Assembly (NCBI GenBank): GCA_028829895.1
Contig: CM054179.1
Location: forward strand, 76,356,544-76,420,543
DNA: 64,000 nt
Source: Sinotaia quadrata
Lineage: Eukaryota; Mollusca; Gastropoda; Architaenioglossa; Viviparidae
Direction: 5' to 3'
Part shown: positions 39,521 through 52,262 of the stretch, piece after piece
Position numbering within the stretch: position 1 is the stretch's first letter
Layout: each line of letters begins with the position of its first letter
Made by a program: the position numbers and the translations under genes
The notes under the pieces: model-generated
What the model saw: the letters and a program-made list of their open reading frames with translations, nothing else
The model's database searches: none
Told to the model about the DNA's origin: nothing

Positions 39521-42088
39521 ATGTTAGAACGCATACATCAGATATACAGAATGCATACCTCGCCAACCACAAATGCAAAGTCTCAGACACACGCACACAA
39601 ACACACACACATGCGCACGACCACACCACACACATAAACACACATAAACACACACACACACGTACATACATGCATGGATGTGTTCGCGCGCGCGCTCATC
39701 AGGCACACAAGTCTTAACAAAAATTCGGTAAACCAGCAAACCAACACACCATTCATCTATAGTGGGACAACACACACAGACAATTCTCTGAGCCACAGTG
39801 GGACAACCCTATGTCGTGTTAGAATTTGTTGACCTTTATTCCACTTTGAGGGGACGCAACTGATAAATACTGGTGGAGTGTGTTCAACAGCCTTTCTCTT
39901 CTGTTTCTTTCCCCACCCGCCCCACACACCTCACTAATAAAGTCTCCAGGTAACAATGTAAGGGACAACGCGCCAGATCACACACATCAACAGTACTCCA
40001 GGAAGCAAAATTAATCGCAGTGTTAGGGGGTTTGAGGCTTTTTAAAAAAAGAAATCCGATTTTATATTTAGTATAGGCCTACACATCTCCTTCAGTACAC
40101 TTATAACCTAGCTCATTGGTTTAATCTTCAAAAGTGTCAGTACAAATGTACTTGCTGGCCGTATAATAAAACGGTCAATGTAGCATAACGTGCCCATAAT
40201 AACGGCACTCGAGGTCACCTCAGAGCGTTATCCCTTTAAGCGTTGCTAGCGCCAGGGTCGGATGGTGGCTGGTGGGGGCGGGAGAAGAAAAGGGAGGGAA
40301 TAAGACGAGCAACATTTACAAAATTTTAACTTTAACAACCTGGAAAACACCTCAATATCACAATACGTAAGACTGACTTTTTACTGCTTAGTTATTCCCC
40401 ACCCCACCCCCACCCCCTCCGTGAACTTTAGTTCACCGTCATGACTCAGTAAGATCATTAACCAGCGTACCACTCAGTAGTTTAGTCGAAAACAAATTCT
40501 AAGTCGACCTTGATGTCGATTGGACAAGTAGTTGTTATTTCCCTTATTTTAAGCAGAAAAGGGCCATAACTCTTCTGCGAGCATGTTTCTACTGTTAGTG
40601 AACGGTAAAGCAACGCCGCAAATGGCGCACAATAAAGCAAGCTGTCATATTTCAATGAAAGTTTTTAGATGATGCGACCACATGGATAATGTGAGTCTGA
40701 TGTTGGTAATGTTCCTGCAGATGATTGGATGAACGACATAAGCCTGGCATCGATAATCTTGGTGGATACTGTAAGGTGCTCTAACTGGCAGTTCAGATCT
40801 TCAGTCTTGCAATTTGCAGTTTCTGACATTTTGCAAAATGTTACAATCAAGTTCCCCCCCCCCCCTTTGTGAATGACCTTGAACATTTCTTGATGAAAAC
40901 ACTTCTGCATCATTCATTTATTGCAGAAAGCAAACTATTAAATTCTATTACATGAGTGGGCAGCTGGGGGAAGGGGGTAGAGATAAAAACAGCAGACATT
41001 CTACAGTTTTAAGTTTAAAGAAATTGCGTAAGTATTCTTGTTTTGGTACAGCACATAAGCCACGACCATCTAACAGCTGAAAGTAAACTGAATTGTCGAG
41101 TCGTTTCCGCAGTCATTCATAACACTCAGAAAATTATGACAGAGTGCAGAAGAGCCCAGTTAAGCAAGATTATCTTACCAACATTACGACAAACTTTGCT
41201 AGTTGGAGGGGAAAGGTGGCCAAATCGGGGTGTGTGGGGATGGGGTGCTACTTAGTTCAATGTTTACTCACTAGAGCGTGCGCCACGAGTGAACTCCCCA
41301 GAAACGAAGATTTCTTTGAGTGTGTCGCGAGTTCCCGCTGATCCTGGATCCTGGTAGAATTTAGGAGATAGTTTGCGAGGAGCTCCGAGATTTCGAATGC
41401 CCAGGAGCCTCCGCAGGGTTTAATCTGGCACTGGTTGGAGGGTGTAAGGTAGCTCACGTTTTTATAACAGTAAAAACACTTCGTAATTGTATTAAGGATA
41501 AATGCAGAGTGCATGCGTACGTACTTAATCTTTTTAATCTAATTATTTGGCCTGACGTAACAGCCACGAAAGTGAGTCTAAACTGAAGACGCCATTTTTT
41601 GTGTGTGTGTGGTGCTTGTCTGATTTTGAACATAATGCATGATAGACATTTCCTAGACATTTGTGCTAGACAGACATTTCCTTTTGAGTGGGAAATTAAA
41701 TAAGTGTATTAAACAAAGTAAGTACGATCAGTATTAAAGGTCGCTGAATTTAATTCATAAATAGAAACAATAGTCATTGGGTTTTTAGAAAACTTAAAAT
41801 AGCTGACCGAATTCCATGCCGGTAAAGTTCCATGGATTTCAATTTTGTCTTGTGAGACATCTGCACTGAACCTGTTGTGCTGCAAGAAGGCTTTTTATTT
41901 ATAGAACTCGCGGACGTAGTGTATAGATGATCTCCCTTTTAACTGCATAACAATTTGTTGAATATGAGATTATTAAAAGTTCAGTACGTATTATAGTTGC
42001 CTTGACTACACAAGTATTTATAGTCACTCTGAGGGATCTGATCTCTCATGTCGATAATCTTGAGGACAAGAAATAAAACGAAAGAAAA
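39521..42088. other. Intergenic, no gene seen
   Basis: CA-rich sequence to about 39780, then mixed sequence. A GC-richer block at 41040-41460 has open frames on both strands but no domain I recognise. Homopolymer C (40854-40864) and G runs occur. Confidence 0.4.
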
Positions 42089-42187
42089 GAACTATTATTT
42101 CTTAATAGACAGTGTTCTTAGAACTATTATTTCTTAATAGACAGTGTTCTTAGAACTATTATTTCTTAATAGACAGTGTTCTTAGAA
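42089..42187. repeat. 32-bp tandem repeat, 3 copies
   Basis: Three near-perfect copies of a unit beginning GAACTATTATTTCTTAATAG. Confidence 0.95.
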
Positions 42188-43580
42188 CAGTTCTTGGAAC
42201 GAGTTCTAGCGCCAAGAATATGTTGAGTTATCTTAGATGTGATGATAGACGTTTATCTGAATCTGTCCTTGCTTCTGGACAGATTCAAGTTCTGCTTTAG
42301 GTTTTTGCAGGATCCAAGATCAGTGACCGGTATAGCAGAGTGTGGCACTACAAGTTCCTGATCAAATTAATCGTTAATCTCTATCTGGTAATCATATCTT
42401 TAATCCATACACAAATAAGATTCTTCCACTCGATCAATCAATCAGTCACCCGACAAGAAACCATGTGTGAATAATTTTTATACTACACTGTCTTATATCC
42501 TGAAATACAATTCAACAATTTAATGTTAATGCAAATCACAGAATAGTTCTTATCAGAGAAAAGAAATAGAATTATTTGAGATATGCACCAATAATTTCTA
42601 CTTAATCTGATTCAAGTGTTGTCTCAACACTCACCCACTTTTGCAACAATGTCACATGTCCAGTGTCTCTCTCCTCACATTGAAACATTGATATGCTGCT
42701 AGTCTCACACTGCTATTCTTTCGAAACTAACCTGGGCACTTTTTTCACTGTCACTTCCTTCATTTCTAGTAACTTTCCTGTGCCAAAATTTGCTCGATGT
42801 AGTCAGCATACCTTGCCACCATTATATCAATGGGGTGCAGTGTATTCTTACTTATGCACTGCAGGAGAGGCTCACTACATCTACCATGGTTTATAATCAG
42901 TAAACCAGAGATTCAAATAATACAGAAAGGCTGCTTTGTCCCTGAAAATATCAACAGGGAGCAAATGCTAAGTTTCCAGTTCACCCCTTTTTTAACTCCA
43001 TTCATTCTTATATTCTACTCTCAACTTACAGTTTCCTGCAACAGTATTTATTAGCCCAATACATGCACACAGCATTATAATTTTATGAGCGGTTTCATAG
43101 AACAATGTCAAGTGTTAGCATACTACATATAATCATCTTAGTTCAAACATTTGTAGAAATAATAGTCTACTCACATAATACATCTCTACGTAAATTAAAA
43201 ACACAAATATAACAAATCAATAGCAAAAATACACAAAATATTTCTAAGTTTACTACTTTATATGTTGTATAGGTGCAAATGTGGAAAGTGAATTTAAATT
43301 AATTTTATTAGATTGACATAAATCAAAAATTAATTACGTCTGCAATTAAGAAAAAATAAAACCCATCAGAAATCATAGTAAAATTTTCAATTTTAAAAAA
43401 AAATGATTATTTATTAACTTCCCAGTTAAAAGGAGATTCACTAAATGAATGGACTTAAAAACTTATTGAATTAACATCACACAAATTGGTTAAGTCTATC
43501 TTTTGGTACCTCAATGCTGGCATTGCTAAACTGTCCCGAAAAGACTGTTTTGTATTTCATGATCTTCTTCGAAGTGCTTG

Positions 43581-43709
43581 CTACATACACACTACCCTCT
43601 GTGCTGTCGGACGAAAGTTTTGTAATCCAATTTGTCTTAATTTCTGATCTTTGGGAAATGTAAAAAGCAAATTAATATTATTGGTTTGTCCGCTGTTGCA
43701 GCATAAGCA
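43581..43709 (-). pseudogene. Decayed THAP zinc-finger domain
   Basis: Minus-strand translation from 43709 gives CLCCNSGQ, then INLLFTFPKDQKLRQ, then FRPTAQRVVC, then a stop at 43581-43583. This is the THAP pattern: a CxxC pair, the FPKD..LR core, and a Cys 37 residues after the pair. The invariant Trp after LR is Gly here. A stop falls inside the final CxxH, and no start codon precedes the CxxC. A second frame (stop at 43477-43479) stays open through the same stretch and beyond, which suggests a frameshift. THAP domains are DNA-binding modules of P-element-type transposases and of host regulators. This copy looks dead, either a transposon relic or a broken gene exon. Confidence 0.5.
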
Positions 43710-44600
43710 CTGCAATATTTAAACACGTTTTAATTTTTCAAACCCCTCATTTATTCAAGACAATATGTCGGACAGCGCATGCGGATTGTTGTTTCCACTC
43801 GTGACGTCAAATGTTATGTTGCTATGGTGAGAAGTCAGTCTCGCAAATGAACGAGAGCTCTGATTTCTTTCCGAAATATTGACTTTCAACAGCAAAATAA
43901 ATGCATTTATACAAATCTCTGAATGTTTAAATTTTGCAGTCTTGATTCTAAGAATGAGAATTGCTCATTTCATGAGGATGTATTCTTAAATTTTCATCTT
44001 TATTTTCAAAGAACTACAAAATAATTAGAACCTAGTTTTAAAAACGCGACACCTTTACAAATCACAAGCTCTCTGCATTAAAATATACATTAATGTGTGA
44101 TCATTGGATTTTAAGAGAACTTAAATAATTGCATTTTAAATTAAAACAATTAACGGGGAGGGATGGGGGGACGAAACGAAAGAGAGTGGTGGAGGATAAC
44201 ACGGAACACCCAAAAGAAAAGAAATAGCCCCCACAATTTTGCAATAAGCTCTGAAATGTCCTTCAAAACCGTTAGCACGAACTTATTTTAAAATGATAGC
44301 TTATTGATTGGTTAGAAATTCAGGGAGAAGTTAGTGACCTAAATATAGATGATGCATCTTTCCTTCTTTTTAACATTGTGCGTTTGTGACTGTTGTGTAC
44401 CTTAAAAAGCACGTAAACAATAACGCAGGTTATGGAAGTAATAAATTCAAAGAGCAAGTGCTAGCTGTTTATTCAGTGTAGCAAACTGCTGCTTAGTACC
44501 CAATGGATGTTTTGCCATGGAAAAAGTGTAACTCCAACAGATAGCTAAAAAAAAAACAGACTACATTTTATTCCAAATGCTCCCCAAAGCGTTGACGACT
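43710..44600. other. Intergenic, possible promoter-like patch
   Basis: Between about 43765 and 43850 there is an NRF1-like GCGCATGCGG and a CRE-like GTGACGTCA. Both lie upstream of the THAP relic in its orientation. I found no transcription unit to attach them to. The remainder is AT-rich. Confidence 0.3.
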
Positions 44601-44659
44601 AGGGCTCCACCCAGACCTCTAGTCGTAAGGGGCTTCTCGCACTGGTTCCTTCGACACCC

Positions 44660-44761
44660 TTGTTTGTCTACCACTCCACCTGGCAACGTTGTGGCCCCTG
44701 GCCTGATGACAATTTTTTAGTGTAAGTGGCCCACAGCCTGAAAAAAGGTTGGACAGCACTG
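44660..44761. mobile_element. hAT-type transposon fragment
   Basis: The right end AAAAGGTTGGACAGCACTGG is the classic complement of a CAGTGCTGTCCAACC hAT terminus. A preceding GTGGCCC...GTGGCCCACAG interior fits. The left terminus is not found, so only a fragment is called and its left limit is approximate. Confidence 0.5.
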
Positions 44762-46358
44762 GTCTACAACATGCATTAAGCTAGAAGAAAAGGACTGTAC
44801 ATTTCTTGATGCTTGTCATATGTAAATATTACTTTTTAATTAAAAATAAAAACTATTCTATATTCTCTAAATAAAACTACATTTAACAAAGCAAAATCAA
44901 AAATCAAAACTACTTGTAACGATGAATGATATGGAAAAGAAACACTTTCTGCCATTATTTATTTCAGACTTTAAATAAACGTAAGCATCGTGACAAACTC
45001 GTTGTTCAGACGTGGCGCATTGCATTACAGTTTTGTTTCTATTCTTTACCGGATTGAACTTGGCAATCACTATATATCTAGGCCTGTGCTTAGTTCGGTT
45101 CAATGGGACGATAAAACGGGTCCATTACGCCACAAACTGGAATGCTAAAGATACCTTGCCACTTGAAATCCAGACTGCTGTTCTTCGCATGCCGAGCAAA
45201 GGGGTTGCTGAGAAACATTTTTGAAAAAAATAAATAAAGGAATGAAGGAAGGAATAAATAAAGAGTATTTGTCACTTCTTCTTTCACAGCTGAAATGTCT
45301 CCCCAGAAACATGTCTGTACAACCAGAAAAAACACGGATTCCGGCATGGTACCCTCAATTCATAAGGAATTTCAAGGGTTACTCTGCAGAAAACAAACTA
45401 TTCCTATAATTATTGGACCCCCTTGCAGCACCTGTGAGTCTGGTGAGGGGGGGGGGAAGTGAGGCGCCGATAAACACCGGAGTCCCGAAAGGAGCTGGCA
45501 AGTGTTTCAAGTTTAGGGAACTCATTTCTACTTCATATAGTCAACAAAGTGAGTTTAGAGACAACCCCTGTATGCTTCAAGAGTGTATGTAGATAAGCAG
45601 AGTGCTCATTGGATTTCTACGAAAGTCTTGGGAATATGTCTCTCTTTCGCCTCTCAAGTCCATAACCTTGATGAGTGGACTTTACGAGATTACATGAATG
45701 GTGATCTTTTGTTATTAGTAAGCCTCAGTTATCTGTAATTTCTTTTCATTTCTCATACCTTCCAGTACACACAACGCGCGCGCAGGCGCTTATTTTGTGT
45801 TTGTGTATCTGACTTTCGAAACATTTAAGTTCTTTGTACCTATACTTTTTCTTGTTTCGTGACTTACCTCCCTTCGCTGCATGGACTGCGAGATCGGTTG
45901 AAACGAGGCTGAGAAACTTCGCAGGTGTGTCTGCGTGGAAAGTACTTACCTCTAACACCTACCTCCTCCCTTCCCACTTCCTCCCCTCTCCCCAGGGCGT
46001 GAACGCAGCCCGGGTTACAGTGTGCTCCTCCACGCGCTGTTAATGAGGCAATAAGATGCCGAGGAGCGCGTGCTCCTCAAAGCGTGACATAATGTTGACA
46101 GATAAGAAAAAGGGTACGGCGCGTGAAGATAGAGCCAGAGGCACCAGACTGAAGTACGACGCACGAATCTTGTCAAAAACTTAGAGTAACGATGTCAGTT
46201 CTTTCTTTTTTTCTTTCTTTTCGGTGGACCAATGCACGGTATTGTAGGAGTGAGTCAAATAAATGACCACTTTCAGTCAGTGCCTATAATGAGTGAAGTT
46301 TTTGACTGATAACACGTATTACATTCTAAAACAATATTTCCCTCCGGCTTTCTGGAAG
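44762..46358. other. Intergenic, no confident gene
   Basis: The 45000-45410 segment has overlapping open frames on both strands with intermediate GC, possibly a transposon relic. The 45850-46150 segment is GC-richer and holds two minus-strand gtaagt sites only about 80 bases apart. Neither forms a convincing gene. Confidence 0.3.
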
Positions 46359-46420
46359 CGGATAGCCGAGTGGCACAGACATTGGCAAGCCAACTTTAGT
46401 TGTGGTTTGCATTCCCAGTG
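46359..46420 (+). mobile_element. tRNA-derived SINE head
   Basis: A-box-like TAGCCGAGTGG (46363-46373) and B-box-like GGTTTGCATTCCC (46404-46416) are about 30 bases apart. This resembles the pol III promoter of a tRNA-derived SINE. The sequence does not fold as an intact tRNA, so a tRNA gene is not called. Confidence 0.4.
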
Positions 46421-46699
46421 TCAGCAAAATAAGCAAATTTCAAACTATGATAAGTCACCTTCACCACCAAGTGTCAGAACACACACATTGAACAATATAT
46501 GTATCTGACGCACTTATTATTTTTTTTTTTTTTGGGGGGGGGGGAGCAACAAGTGCTGAGCAAGCTTACTATCAAAAACCAATGACAGAAAGAGAGTAAG
46601 AAAGGGATGGATGGAGAGAGAGAGAAAAGGTAGGTAGAGAGTTTGAAAGAGAGAAAGACAACAGATAAAGAAGGAGATTAATTTGAACCTCACAGTGAA

Positions 46700-46838
<139 letters not shown>

Positions 46839-47949
46839 TGTATCTTCACCTGTGTTTTTAACTTTCAGTTTTTGTCTGAACAAAGTATAGTATCCCTCCC
46901 CCCTCTACCATACAGCTTGAAGTAGTCTTCACTGAGTGTGACATGGTTACCCACCTTCTCATGCTTTTAAGTTATTAAAAGATAAAAATATCTTAATTCA
47001 TAATGATACATAAAATTTATAAACAACAGTACTCCTCTCTAAATAAGTCATAGAATTGTGATGTGGTGTATGGGTCATTTGCACAAGTCTGTTTTTGGAA
47101 CACCCAAACTATGCAGCAACATACAGTCTCACTCACACTTAAAGTACAATCAATCACCAGAGTTATTGAACAAAGTAAAAATAAAAGGAAAGAAATTAGT
47201 TCCCAAAGTTATGGCCCCTTACTCTGACATCCATACAAGACTACACAAATTAACTACGACAGACTAGCAAGATATAAATTTAATGTATAGTATTGGATAA
47301 TAATTGCGAAAAAATAAATAAGAAGTTGCATATTGTCTGAATGATATTAGTTAACCATGAGGATGAAAGCTATCTTTCTGCTGTGTGACAGTCTTTGGCA
47401 GTTGGTTGAAGCCAACTTATCTAACGTAGGTGACTGTGATGTTGTCTCTGGTTGAGTGACAGTGCGACAATTATTCCCCAGAATGTCTGCTGGCCAATTG
47501 ACCCAGAATGTCTGCTGGCCCATCTGTATTGACATGTGATAGATGATGGCTGTTAGGTCCCCGAAGTACCATTCTGATCATCCTGGTTGTGTAGATTTCT
47601 TGTCACAACGTGAGTCAGTCACAGAGTTAAATGTTGGCAGTCTCAATCAGCAAGGCTATGCAGTATAGATGCATATAAGGCAATTATTATTAATTATTGG
47701 CCCCTTCTTTGCTTGGGAGAACTATACTTTTTGGGGGTCGAGATAGAAATTTAACCTAATTAACTTTGTTTCACCCCACGGTGCCACAGTTGAACTGAGC
47801 ATTTCACTACTAAGTGCTAATTGGCAGTTGCATGGGGCAGGGGGAGAGGGATAGTATAGCTGAGACAGGTGGGTCGGGGGGGAACGGTCCTACACACATA
47901 AATTTTTGCGTGTGAGAAAATTTTGCAGGGCCCATTTCAGCTTGTGACA
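46839..47949. other. Intergenic, no gene seen
   Basis: Mixed sequence. A 20-odd-base phrase (CCAGAATGTCTGCTGGCC) occurs twice near 47480-47520. No coding or RNA gene is supported. Confidence 0.4.
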
Positions 47950-48490
47950 GAATATCATTTACCCAATAGCCATAGAATAACATTTATCAATAGGCATAGA
48001 ATAACATCTGCTAATAGTCATAGAATAACAGTTGCCAATTTTCATAGAATAATTTTTGGCATAGTCATATAATAACACGCTTATAGTCATAGAATAAATT
48101 TTGCCAATAGCCACAGAATAATACATGTGTAGTCATAGAATAACTTTGCCAATATTAATAAAATAACATCTGCAAATAGTCACAAAATAACTTGATAACA
48201 GTCTTTGAATAACATTTACGAATTGTCATAGAATAACATGCTAATAGTCATAGAATAACTTGATAACAGTCTTTGAATAACATTTACGAATTGTCATAGA
48301 ATAACATGCTAATAGTCATAGAATAACTTGATAACAGTCTTTGAATAACATTTACGAATTGTCATAGAATAACATGCTAATAGTCATAGAATAACTTGAT
48401 AACAGTCTTTGAATAACATTTACGAATTGTCATAGAATTGCGCTTACATACAGTCATAGAATAGCATTATAAAGAGTCACTGAATAACAA
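47950..48490. repeat. Tandem repeat based on GTCATAGAATAACA, with 68-bp higher-order copies
   Basis: A short motif with variable 10-15-base spacers fills the block. From about 48188 to 48450 it is organised as four near-identical 68-bp units beginning TAACTTGATAACAGTCTTTG, showing later local amplification. Confidence 0.88.
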
Positions 48491-50178
48491 TTAACAAACC
48501 TCTTAGGTTAGGCAGGATTAGTTACCATTAGTATTTGCTCACCTCAAGGTTTCTTTCATGACCTCTCTCATCTAAAACGGAAGACAGGATGTGACCCAAG
48601 CATACCCCAAACTCTCACAATCTGATTTTAAAAGTCATATTATAAGTTAATGGTCTACTTTGGGAAAACGTCATACTTACTCCAATGACCTTCACCCCAC
48701 TCGCCCGCACAAATGTTGTATTCTATGCTATGCCAGTGGCTTTAATACTGGTCAATGCTTCCACGTCAGATAGATTTCTAAAATGACCAGTCCAGGAGTA
48801 AGCGGGGCGGGGGGGGGGGGGAAGAGTGTGTTTCTTAATGGTCTTATGATAACATAAAGTGCTGCATTATAATTTCTCAGTGCATTAAGTCGACCACAGC
48901 AGCAAGGAGGCTACGCTTCACTTCGGCCATAATTTCTCAGTGTATAGCAAAGGCTCCATTTACAGTTCTTAGGCACTGACGGATTTCTTGCAAAGATTTC
49001 GAAGTTAATAATTTTGAGGTCAATGATTTCGAAGTTAATGATTTTACGGTCAATGATTATCACACTAATAGTTATGAAGTAACCTTAGCGGATAAAGTGA
49101 TGACTTAAAGAGATATGTCTTATATTAGTTATACATGCGTTATCTTAGTCACATAATTACTGCCATCCAGTCATTCGTGGTCTTCTATGGTTTCTCATGC
49201 TTGAAAACACGTACACACATACACACATGCAAAATAAAAATCCAACACACATCCATACAGACACGAACACACATAAAAAAAACACATCAGTTTTTAAACT
49301 TTGTTTGTTCCTCACATTTTGCTTAATGAATCGCTTTTCCGTGAAATTAATGAAACCTTAAAATGCATAATTCGTTAATCCATAAAACAGTTAATTAATC
49401 GATAAGGATGAAAATACATCTTAAAACGCATATTTCATTAATTCTTGAAAAGTTTAATTAATTATTCGAAAAGCACTAACTTGAATTCATATACGTGCAA
49501 TTCACGTAAAATAGTTAATTACTCTAAAAGACATTACCATTTTCAGAAAAATACCTAACTAATTACTAAAAGAAAGAAAAGAATAGAAAGCGCAATTAAT
49601 CTGAAACACACATATATATCCACTCAAACGTGTAATTAATTCGTAAAACACGCAATTAATCTGAAAAATAAAAAACATAATTATACTCAGTAAAAACTTA
49701 TTTTAATCTGTAAAGCATGTAAATAATTAATAATTGAAAAGCTTTTTTTACTCAATAAATACATAAATAATCCGTTTAATAAAAAAAAAAAAGAATTAAT
49801 CCGCATAATATATAATAAATCCTAAAAGCACTTAATTATAGTTTAATAAACCAATTAAATATTCTTTAAGACATTTAAATGATTCATATGATATAGCTAA
49901 TCTGTCAAATATTTAATTAAACCTTAATTCGCATATTTAAACAAGGTATAAAAAAATACGAAATTATATTCGATAAAAATAGTAGTTAATCTGTAAAACG
50001 CAATAAATTTCATAGCAGAGGTAATTAATTGATAAAATACATAAGTAATCATTAGAATGCACAACATATAATTATGTTCAGTAAAACTATTAACTAATCC
50101 ACAATTATGAATACACAATGTGCTAACTAGTTGAATTTTAATCATAATGATAGTTATGGTACTTTTTTTCTCTACAAT
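48491..50178. other. AT-rich intergenic region, no gene seen
   Basis: From about 49330 to 50120 the sequence is full of TTAATTAAT/AATCTGTAAAA motifs, probably a very degenerate repeat. A minus-strand exon candidate at 48681-48722 is discussed under findings. Confidence 0.4.
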
Positions 50179-50870
50179 GTACATTGTGTTTGCATAATTT
50201 CACCAGCCCATTATAATGTACATTGTGTTTGCATAATTTCACCAGCCCATTATAATGTACATTGTGTTTGCATAATTTCACCAGACCATTATAATGTACA
50301 TTGTGTTTGCATAATTTCACCAGCCCATTATAATGTACATTGTGTTTGCATAATTTCACCAGCCCATTATAATGTACATTGTGTTTGCATAATTTCACCA
50401 GCCCATTATAATGTACATTGTGTTTGCATAATTTCACCAGCCCATTATAATGTACATTGTGTTTGCATAATTTCACCAGCCCATTATAATGTACATTGTG
50501 TTTGCATAATTTCACCAGCCCATTATAATGTACATTGTGTTTGCATAATTTCACCAGCCCATTATAATGTACATTGTGTTTGCATAATTTCACCAGCCCA
50601 TTATAATGTACATTGTGTTTGCATAATTTCACCAGCCCATTATAATGTACATTGTGTTTGCATAATTTCACCAGCCCATTATAATGTACATTGTGTTTGC
50701 ATAATTTCACCAGACCATTATAATGTACAATAATGTGTTTACATAATTTCACCAACCCATTATAATGTACATTGTGTTTGCAAATTTCACCAGCCCATTA
50801 TAATGTACGATGTGTTTACATAATTTCACCAACACATTCTAATGTACATTGTTTCACCAAATTACTCTAA
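50179..50870. repeat. 39-bp minisatellite, about 14 near-perfect copies plus a decaying tail
   Basis: The unit contains CCCATTATAATGTACATTGT and GTTTGCATAATTTCACCAG. The first 14 copies are almost identical; copies after about 50730 are diverged or truncated. The unit is a multiple of three, so both strands stay open for about 200 codons. Confidence 0.97.
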
Positions 50871-50928
50871 TATACATTTTTTTTTTAATTTCACCAAACA
50901 TTGTACTTTACTTTTGTGATTTACATAC

Positions 50929-51060
50929 TGTGGTAGAGTAAATTTGCCCATCCCTATTTCTAAACTTAATTGTTATATAAATTGTTAAATGTCCACGTGA
51001 CCTGACCTTTATGATGGTATTTCTTTGTAAATGTCAGAGTTGGAGTAAACAACTCTGGTA
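50929..51060 (-). repeat. Interspersed repeat, copy 2
   Basis: 50943-50991 is the reverse complement of 9046-9094 with one mismatch in 49. 50929-50956 matches 12885-12912. The right side contains AGAGTTGGAGTAAACAACTC, itself partly palindromic, and likewise found near 8970. This suggests a small MITE-like family. Confidence 0.7.
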
Positions 51061-52074
51061 ATGTTGCTGGAACATACTGATGCAATCTAAGCCAGTTCCA
51101 AGCAGATAAGTAGTTTTTTCACTATCCAATGGTTAAGATTTACAAGAACGAGACCAGCCAAAGGAGTGAGATCAAAATTTACCTTCTAAAATAATTCTGG
51201 TTATGAAAGACATGCTTTAGCTTAATGGTGAGTTAACTGAATGATTGAGAGAGGATGGACTTAGAAACCGTGACCAGAGTTTGGTGCCTAATATTTGCCC
51301 TTATTAAAAAAAACAACAACCAAATAGTCACAGTGCTGTTTTTGTTGAGTTTTTTTATTGTTAAGTTGGGTTGCTTCATCTTTGGCTGGATTTTCACCTT
51401 TCAATTATTTTCTTTCCTTCTATGTGCGTTATTGTTGTTGGCATTTATATTTAATTAAATGTTTTATTTATCTTCCCAGATCAACTGCCTAGAGATAAGG
51501 TAATTCGGCGTGCTAAAGAGTACATAACTCCAAAAAGGACCGCACGATAAGATCGTTACCCATCAGGTAGGGGACTGATTGAACTACGCTTTAACAATAG
51601 GCAGAATCCGGGCACTGTGAGGCGCTGACGTCACAGGCGATCTACATGCCCTCACGCTATCTGGTTGGAAGAGCGTGTGTCTAATGATTCGTTTCGGTTT
51701 GAAACGTCATAAGAGTCAGGTTTAATTAAAAGATAATAGGAAATCATTACAGCGGGGGTGGGGTGGAGGTCACGCGTGAGAGAAGAAGTTGGAGAGAGGG
51801 CGGGAGGTGGGTGAAGAAAGAGGTAACGGACATAGAGAGATGGGAATGAAAGAGTGATAAGAGTTCCAGTTTCCCCCCCCCCCTTTTTTTCTCGGGTATG
51901 TATTCAGTGAGTGTGTCGGGTAAGTGAGCGTGATACTATACATTAATGTGTTTGGGTGTGTGTACAAGTTTGAGAATTAAAGGAAATGAGAATGAAAGAA
52001 AAAGAGAGGAAATTAGAGACAAAAACGGGGGTAGATCTGTGTGAGAGAGATGTAAGAAGAGAGTGCCTTAGGAA
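51061..52074. other. Intergenic, no gene seen
   Basis: Mixed sequence with a purine-rich, GA-biased stretch from about 51750 that leads into the next repeat. Confidence 0.4.
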
Positions 52075-52262
52075 GGGAGAGTGGTTGAAGAAAAGACTGC
52101 CTGAGGAAAAGAGAGTGGTTGAAGAAAAGACTGCCTGAGGAAAAGAGAGTGGTTGAAGAAAAGATGCCTGAGGAAAAGAGAGTGGTTGAAGAAAAGACTG
52201 CCTGAGGAAAAGAGAGTGGTTGAAGAAAAGACTGCCTGAGGAAAAGAGAGTGGTTGAGAAAA
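52075..52262. repeat. 34-bp purine-rich minisatellite, about 5-6 copies
   Basis: The unit is GAGGAAAAGAGAGTGGTTGA plus AGAAAAGACTGCCT. Related AGGAAGAGAGAGTGGATGAGG units follow to about 52340. Confidence 0.92.

Noticed and set aside
45868..45949. Minus-strand exon candidate (THLRSFSASFQ) flanked by gtaagt sites
   Set aside because: The intron to the next upstream donor would be only 19 bases, too short to splice, and no partner exon is evident.
46355..46425. tRNA gene (Leu/Ser-like start)
   Set aside because: A- and B-box-like sequences are present, but stems do not pair into a cloverleaf; better explained as a SINE head.
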